Of a stretch of 34,363 nucleotides of DNA, positions 30,103 through 34,363 are shown in pieces (the first letter of the stretch is position 1; every line of letters starts with the position of its first letter). The notes below the pieces were generated by a model, which saw nothing but the letters and a program-made list of their open reading frames with translations, did no database searches and was not told where the DNA came from. The position numbers and the translations under genes are program-made. The stretch comes from Alicyclobacillus tolerans. Lineage in GTDB: Bacteria; Bacillota; Bacilli; Alicyclobacillales; Alicyclobacillaceae. Location of the stretch: NCBI RefSeq assembly GCF_900142255.1, contig NZ_FRAF01000028.1, forward strand, positions 1 to 34,363. The letters are read 5' to 3'.

Positions 30103-31116
30103 ATGGGTTGGAAGGACCTGTACGAAGACTTTGATGAATTGAGCCAAGGCGAAAAACTCGCCCTGTTTGAAGCCATTAAGGACACGCTTTTCCCTGAACC
30201 TCGGTTAAAGTTGGACAAGGTTGCGGAAGAAATTCGTGACAGTCGATTCAGTTCGGGATTGGCTTGTGTTCATTGTGGGAGCAAGACGGTTAAACGCAAC
30301 GGCACCTACCGTAGTCGTCAAAGGTATCTGTGCAAGGACTGCGGGAAGTCGTTCAATGATACAACTGCAAGTCCTATTGCAGGAACACGATACCCTGATA
30401 AATGGCTAAAATTCATCGAGTACATGCTGGAAGGTCTGACGTTGCCCAAAATCGCTATGGTGCTCCACATACACGTATCGACGGCGTTCTATTGGCGTCA
30501 TAAGGTTCTGTACGCCCTTCGCTCGCTTGGTCATGATGCCCTGAATGGCATCGTTGAATCGGATGAAACCTTCTTCTTGGAATCCCACAAGGGTCGAAAG
30601 CCTGTGACCTTCCGAAAGCCACGAAAACGTGGCGGTGTTGCGAAGAAACGGGGTATCAGCAAGGAACAGGTATGTGTTGTGGTCGCCTTAGATCGAGATG
30701 GCGACGTTGTTGCTCAAAATGCTGGTCGTGGTCGAATCACGGCGACTGAAATCGATGCTGTATTGGGTTCACGCCTTGCTCCAGGTTCCCTGCTTTGTAC
30801 CGACTCCGCAAAGAATTACATGGCGTTTGCAAGGATGAAGGGGCTTCATCACGAAGTAATCAATGTACGTAAAGGCGTGTATGTTCGAAAGGGAATCTAC
30901 CACGTTCAGCACGTAAACGCATATCACAAACGATTAAAGAAGTGGATGGAGAGGTTTCAGGGGGTTGCCACCAAGTATCTGGACAACTACCTGTTCTGGT
31001 TCCGCTTCTTAGAGCGATACAAAAACCTGTCGCCATACGAAGCGAAGCGATCTATCCTTCGAGATATGTCAAGACGGTCCAACGCTGTTACGGTTGAGTT
31101 TCTGCGTGCGGTCTAA
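30103..31116 (+). CDS. IS1595-family transposase
   Basis: A 337-residue protein; ATG 30103 has GAGGAG upstream. The N-terminal zinc ribbon is CVHCGSKTVKRNG…YLCKDCGKSF (residues ~55-86). It is followed by an HTH region (MLEGLTLPKIAMVLHIHVS) and a DDE-type ISXO2-like domain: IVESDETFFLES with first Asp, LLCTDSAKNYMAF with second Asp, and HVNAYHKRLKKWMERFQGVA, where the third position is Asn in place of Glu, as in the DDN(K) subset of the family. It appears full length and intact, so it may be active. Confidence 0.9.
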   Translation: MGWKDLYEDFDELSQGEKLALFEAIKDTLFPEPRLKLDKVAEEIRDSRFSSGLACVHCGSKTVKRNGTYRSRQRYLCKDCGKSFNDTTASPIAGTRYPDKWLKFIEYMLEGLTLPKIAMVLHIHVSTAFYWRHKVLYALRSLGHDALNGIVESDETFFLESHKGRKPVTFRKPRKRGGVAKKRGISKEQVCVVVALDRDGDVVAQNAGRGRITATEIDAVLGSRLAPGSLLCTDSAKNYMAFARMKGLHHEVINVRKGVYVRKGIYHVQHVNAYHKRLKKWMERFQGVATKYLDNYLFWFRFLERYKNLSPYEAKRSILRDMSRRSNAVTVEFLRAV

Positions 31117-31137
31117 GTTAGGAGGAAACGAGTAGAG

Positions 31138-31845
31138 GTGGATGCAATTGAGGCTGCAAAGCACTTTATTCAATCCCATTTCCCAAGTTGCCGAGCGGCA
31201 GTATTGGCTGGGAGCGTTGTAAGAGGCGAAGCGACAGATACTTCTGACCTCGACATTGTTGTTTTCGACGACAGTATCAGTTCTGCATATCGAGAATCAT
31301 TATTTCAATACGGGTGGGCAATTGAAGTGTTTGTTCACAATCTGAAGTCCTATAGGGATTTCTTTGAGAGCGATTGTAAACGAGCACGTCCTTCTCTACC
31401 GAGAATGGTACATGAAGGAATTGTCTTAAAGGACTCAGGAATCATCGATAAAATCAAATCCGAAGCGGGACAACTTCTTAAAAACGGTCCCGCTCCATGG
31501 TCATCGGAGACTGTTGCAATGAAGCGATATATGCTAACCGATACATTGGATGATTTTATTGGTTCTCTCAGGTCGGATGAAGATTTGTTCATCGCCAACA
31601 CATTGGCGGAAGCCATACAAGAGTTCTTTTTGAGAACACATCATCAGTGGATCGGGGCTTCCAAATAGATTGTGCGGACATTAAAGGAATACGACGAAGT
31701 GTTTGCGAGTGAGTTCATTCATGCTTTTACGACCTTTTATCAAACAGGAGACAAGGATGAAATAGTGCAACTCACGAACAAAGTGTTAGAACCTTTCGGT
31801 GGGCGATTGTTTGACGGATTTTCACTTGGAAAACAGAAGGCATAA
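31138..31845 (+). pseudogene. Passenger nucleotidyltransferase gene interrupted by TAG
   Basis: GTG 31138 has AGGAGG 12 bases upstream. The frame has the nucleotidyltransferase signature LAGSVVRGEATDTSDLDIVV (GSx10DxD), as in MNT/aminoglycoside adenylyltransferase-like proteins. It stops at TAG 31666 after WIGASK, but continues in the same frame with IVRTLKEYDEVFASEFIHAF to TAA 31845, giving 235 codons in all. A TGG to TAG change would restore a Trp there. The 176-residue truncated product keeps the catalytic motif but loses the C-terminal helical domain. It lies inside the IS1595-like element. Confidence 0.75.
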
Positions 31846-31926
31846 CCCTTTCTATCAGTGCTATGCCTTCTATGAACAAGTGTCTTGTTGAAAGCAACAA
31901 TATTTACGAAAAGAGCCTAAAATTTA

Positions 31927-32127
31927 CATATTAGAAACTAAAGTAAATAAACTCACAAATAATTATTAAACATATGAATATTCCTAATAAAGATATATTA
32001 CGTATAATTCGGCTGACACTTTTTATTAAAATGAGAATAAATAAAAGCAAAATTATAACCCATAAAATAATCGATATGAGCATTCCTACACTCACTAGTA
32101 ATCACCTATCCGGCATTAAATTTAAGA
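31927..32127. other. AT-rich spacer, no gene supported
   Basis: Very AT-rich sequence between the IS element and the secreted-protein gene. A 67-codon open frame from 31974 has no ribosome-binding site and low-complexity Ile/Lys content, so I do not call it. Confidence 0.4.
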
Positions 32128-32154
32128 GGGGCACCTTTAAAATATATGCGCCCC
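32128..32154 (-). terminator. Terminator of the secreted-protein gene
   Basis: On the minus strand GGGGC (32154-32150) pairs with GCCCC (32132-32128), with outer AAG/CTT pairing, followed by TCTTAAATTT. It lies 25 bases beyond the stop of the gene ending at 32179. The stem is short and the T-run broken. Confidence 0.5.
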
Positions 32155-32178
32155 ACCTTGTTCAATACCTAATATAGA

Positions 32179-32925
32179 TTAGGCTCCAGGAATTTGATAA
32201 AAATCTACAACGTCTGTGTGGTGATTAGTCCACGCTTGAGCAGCTTCGTATGCTGCTCCAATTGCAAATCCCGCGGCGACGACTACACCAACGATAGCAC
32301 CTACGCCAGTTTCAGAGGTAATAACCGAAACTAATGCACTAGATGCACTTAAACCTGTAGCTGCATAAAATGCATATTCTGATTTTTCTGTAGCAGAAAC
32401 AGCATTCCAATAATTATTTAGAACGCTTGAGTTGTTGCTGGTTTCAGCTCCCGACCAGTACGCATAAGATGTATTGTTAGAGTTAATCGCAACCATCCAA
32501 TACTGGGTAGAACCGCTAAAAATGCTGTCTTGAGCATAATCTCCCCACCACTGTTCTGAAACCCGCTCAGAGATGTAATTGGGACTAATAGCAGTGCTTT
32601 TTTTAGTAGCTAACCCAGAATTTAAGTCTGTCAAATTAAAAGTTTGTTGTGTATTATTTGAATTTAGAACGGTCATTGTTTTAGTAATCTTATTGTATGT
32701 TACAGTAGTAGTCTGCCCGTTTACAGTTACTCTTACTACGTTATCAAAAGGGTTTCCATTAGACATCTTTTGAACATATATTGCATTCCCATTGACTGAA
32801 AATGATTGTTTATTTCCAACAGCATTAAGTTGTGAAGTACTAGCATATGCAGATGGAATATTAATGCCTATCATAGTAGATAGAGCAAATACTCCGCCTA
32901 CAAATTTTTTTAAAATAGTTTTCAC
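32179..32925 (-). CDS. Exported protein, possible large bacteriocin-like (geobacillin-26-like)
   Basis: A 248-residue protein starting at GTG 32925, with GGAGGT 6 bases upstream. It has a Sec signal peptide MKTILKKFVGGVFALSTMIG…PSAYA, cleaved before STS. The next ~80 residues are beta-rich (VVRVTVNGQTTTVTYNKITK). The middle is Ser/Asn/Trp/Tyr-rich. The C-terminus has a Gly/Ala/Val hydrophobic stretch, SETGVGAIVGVVVAAGFAIG, before AYEAAQAW. This layout recalls exported antimicrobial proteins such as geobacillin 26, but the match is from memory of architecture only. No immunity or processing gene is visible. Confidence 0.5.
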   Translation of the reverse strand: MKTILKKFVGGVFALSTMIGINIPSAYASTSQLNAVGNKQSFSVNGNAIYVQKMSNGNPFDNVVRVTVNGQTTTVTYNKITKTMTVLNSNNTQQTFNLTDLNSGLATKKSTAISPNYISERVSEQWWGDYAQDSIFSGSTQYWMVAINSNNTSYAYWSGAETSNNSSVLNNYWNAVSATEKSEYAFYAATGLSASSALVSVITSETGVGAIVGVVVAAGFAIGAAYEAAQAWTNHHTDVVDFYQIPGA

Positions 32926-33632
32926 CTCAACACCTCCAAATATTTAAAATATATAGAAATTTACTCTATTTTATGGATAACTTCATATAATGTCAATATA
33001 ATGGATGCCCCTGAAAATAGAAATAAAAAGTTTTAATATTCAGTCATATTTACTGTTGCTCCTGCTATATCCCACTCTTTTGTATATTCTCGTAACGGTC
33101 TTTTTTCTTCAATACCAATTTACCCTTCTTCCAACGTTCGTATTGCTCTTGGCCACGCGCATTTTCTTATTCGATAATTCCATCGCATAGGTGACTCGTA
33201 GCCTCATTTGCAACAGAAACTGCAACTTCTTCTTCGTAGCAGCCATAAACTGACGATTAGAAAATCGTGGACTATCCGTTTATGATAATGCAGGGACAAA
33301 AACATTTTCAGTGGGTTCTCCCTGCTGATCAAACCATGACCGAACCTATTCTACAGCCGTGCTTTACCGGAACTGGCAACGCCAGTGCCAAGAACCCCCT
33401 CTTGGTCATCTTCATCATATCCAGCAGAGCCAGTTGGTCAGATAGGTTTTATGTCGTATCGAAGTAAACTGCTTCTGGTCTTTCAGCTCAATCTCGTGTA
33501 GTCTTGACTTTCTAGAGGCATTCTCCTTTCTGTTAGCCCAAACCCATGACAAAAGGGATAGGGAGACTCTCACTTTCAAATTTCCACGAAATTCTGGAAA
33601 ACGCCCACTTGATTAACGTAGACACTTGCCGC
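32926..33632. other. Intergenic region of about 700 bases, degraded sequence
   Basis: Upstream region of the secreted-protein gene, then non-coding-looking DNA. Open frames at 33005 (plus, very hydrophobic) and 33267 (plus, 66 codons) lack ribosome-binding sites and resemble no family I know. The stretch 33110-33500 has protein-like patches on both strands broken by stops and shifts, so a decayed mobile gene is possible, but I cannot name it. Confidence 0.35.
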
Positions 33633-33663
33633 CCCCTCTTTCCCTGGGGAAGGAGGGGTTTTT
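33633..33663 (+). promoter_or_regulatory. Terminator-like hairpin containing a ribosome-binding site
   Basis: CCCCTCTTTCC (33633-33643) pairs with GGAAGGAGGGG (33648-33658) as 11 bp with a single G-U, loop CTGG, followed by T5. The 3' arm GGAGGGG is also the Shine-Dalgarno site of ATG 33665. The structure has full terminator geometry yet lies directly on the start of a gene, so it could block both readthrough transcription and translation. Confidence 0.75.
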
Positions 33664-33664
33664 C

Positions 33665-34363
33665 ATGACGATTTGTGCCGTATGTCACAGGGGTTTGTCT
33701 AATCAGGTCTCGGTCTCCAGAGGAACGGGGCCAGTTTGTGATCGGAATGTACGGTCCTATCTACAGGTCCTTATGACCAGCGAGATGGCAGATCGAGCAA
33801 GAACTTCGTGGGCAAGGCTGCGCGGAGAGCCAGTCGGGATGCGAAACCGTGCTGTGGAAGCGGCCAGGACGCGGTTTTTGGCGCGAGTGCACAGACAAGA
33901 AATCATTCCTGTTCAAACGGGTACGGTAGACATGGAAGACGCCAACTCTAGGCGCAACGCAGGACAGACAGAGATTTGGTTTGAACAGTTTGAAGATGGC
34001 ATGCTCATTGCTCATTCGGGCACGAATGAAGATTATGTCGTGGTAGCCGATCATACAGGGGAACATGCGGTCAGTTGCAGTTGTTCAGCCTATGCGTTTC
34101 ATCGAAACCAACCTGCTGGAACGCCGTGTCGACACATGCGGGCCTACAATGTTTTGGGTCGTCATACAGAAACCGAGACAGCGCCTTCGGTAGACAGCGT
34201 GGTAGGACATCGAGTGGAAGGCGCTCCAATGCTCATGCAAAGGATTGTCAATGAAGAGATGGCTGTAGAGCAGGAACGTGACACAGCCTTGCAACAGTGG
34301 CATGAAAGGCACCAACATGATGGTATCTTGATGAGCGAGAACGACGCCGCATGGCAAGACTTG
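33665..34363 (+). CDS. DUF6011-like plus SWIM zinc-finger protein (partial, open at window end)
   Basis: The frame from ATG 33665 is open for 233 codons and runs off the window. The N-terminus MTICAVCHRGLSNQ…SRGTGPVCDR matches the small zinc finger of DUF6011-type proteins (CxxC … GxGPxC). Around residue 139 there is a SWIM zinc-finger, AVSCSCSAYAF…GTPCRHM (CxC-xn-CxH), preceded by beta strands IWFEQFEDGMLIAHSG and YVVVADHTGEHAVSC. Both are common in plasmid and phage proteins that bind DNA or protein. No enzymatic domain is visible yet. GGAGGGG lies 6 bases upstream, inside a hairpin. Confidence 0.75.
   Translation, partial: MTICAVCHRGLSNQVSVSRGTGPVCDRNVRSYLQVLMTSEMADRARTSWARLRGEPVGMRNRAVEAARTRFLARVHRQEIIPVQTGTVDMEDANSRRNAGQTEIWFEQFEDGMLIAHSGTNEDYVVVADHTGEHAVSCSCSAYAFHRNQPAGTPCRHMRAYNVLGRHTETETAPSVDSVVGHRVEGAPMLMQRIVNEEMAVEQERDTALQQWHERHQHDGILMSENDAAWQDL

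Larger units (their letters stand above)
30025..31917 (+). mobile_element. IS1595-like insertion element with passenger gene, complete ends
   Basis: The ends are imperfect inverted repeats, 30025-30049 and 31893-31917, identical at 22 of 25 positions and sharing GCTCTTTTCGTA and ATTGTTGCT. They are flanked by an 8-bp direct repeat TAAAATTT (30017-30024 and 31918-31925), the target duplication length typical of IS1595. The element carries a transposase and a nucleotidyltransferase passenger. Intact ends and target duplication suggest a fairly recent insertion. Confidence 0.88.

Noticed and set aside
7442-31845. Stop-codon reassignment or readthrough as explanation for interrupted genes
   Set aside because: TAA, TAG and TGA are all involved, and all three end clearly intact genes in the same window.
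33005-33190. 61-codon hydrophobic frame as a membrane peptide
   Set aside because: No ribosome-binding site; hydrophobicity comes from T-rich sequence and there is no supporting context.
33267-33467. 66-codon frame as a transposase remnant
   Set aside because: No family match that I can name and no ribosome-binding site; the region reads as broken patches on both strands.

Overview
The window reads as DNA from a spore-forming Bacillota. It has a complete gerA-type germinant-receptor operon, an AbrB-family regulator, purine-rich Shine-Dalgarno sites, and frequent TTG/GTG starts. The small proteins and the mix of acidophile- and thermophile-like genes would fit the Alicyclobacillaceae, but that placement is inference. 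Base composition changes along the window. The Tad-like block (about 16.7-28.9 kb) is clearly more G+C-rich than the cassette array (1-7.4 kb) and the AT-rich decayed zone (29-33.6 kb). Parts of the window are therefore accessory or plasmid-like in character.

Region 1 (1-7.4 kb) is a modular cassette array. A hairpin leader repeat (copies at 1, 2232 and 5181) precedes three divergent glycoside-hydrolase-like proteins that lack signal peptides. Each is followed by a convergent lipoprotein gene. The three lipoproteins share a near-identical start region and signal peptide, but the first has an unrelated body and the other two are diverged Asp-box propellers. A second constant block (from 1632, 4180 and 7190) holds the divergent lipoprotein start and, in two copies, the start of a small gene. 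Between the blocks lie a sigma region-4-like protein and sigma region-2-like proteins, which resemble a split, SigO/RsoA-like sigma factor. The array is cut by the window's left edge and decays on the right into a truncated exonuclease gene.

Region 2 (8.0-11.5 kb) starts with a cyclic-di-GMP (GEMM-I) riboswitch. It lies upstream of an EAL phosphodiesterase gene whose N-terminal coding region contains 18 consecutive G, a likely phase-variation tract. A 36-residue membrane peptide, an AbrB-like regulator with a CxxC pair, a methyltransferase with an unrecognised N-terminal domain and a small CxxC protein follow.

Region 3 (11.5-16.6 kb, minus strand) holds gerAA-gerAC-gerAB, with translational coupling and a 12-A run in gerAA, and a PqqC/heme-oxygenase-like enzyme.

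Region 4 (16.7-28.9 kb, plus strand) is the most unusual block. A 1099-residue protein with a pilin-like N-terminal anchor and six Ig-like repeats is followed by a terminator. A tightly overlapping operon comes next: HU-like protein, two deviant and two MinD/CpaE-type ATPases, a ParM-like actin, a second EAL protein, CpaB, CpaF/TadA and one TadB/C-like membrane protein. This looks like a reduced Tad-type secretion/pilus system with built-in cytoskeletal and c-di-GMP components.

Region 5 (29-34.4 kb) is accessory debris. It has an Abi-like N-terminal scrap, two small genes each broken by one stop codon, and an intact IS1595-like element with 8-bp target duplication. The element's nucleotidyltransferase passenger has an in-frame TAG. 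An exported bacteriocin-like protein follows. Last comes a DUF6011-like plus SWIM zinc-finger gene, open at the window edge, with its ribosome-binding site inside a strong hairpin.
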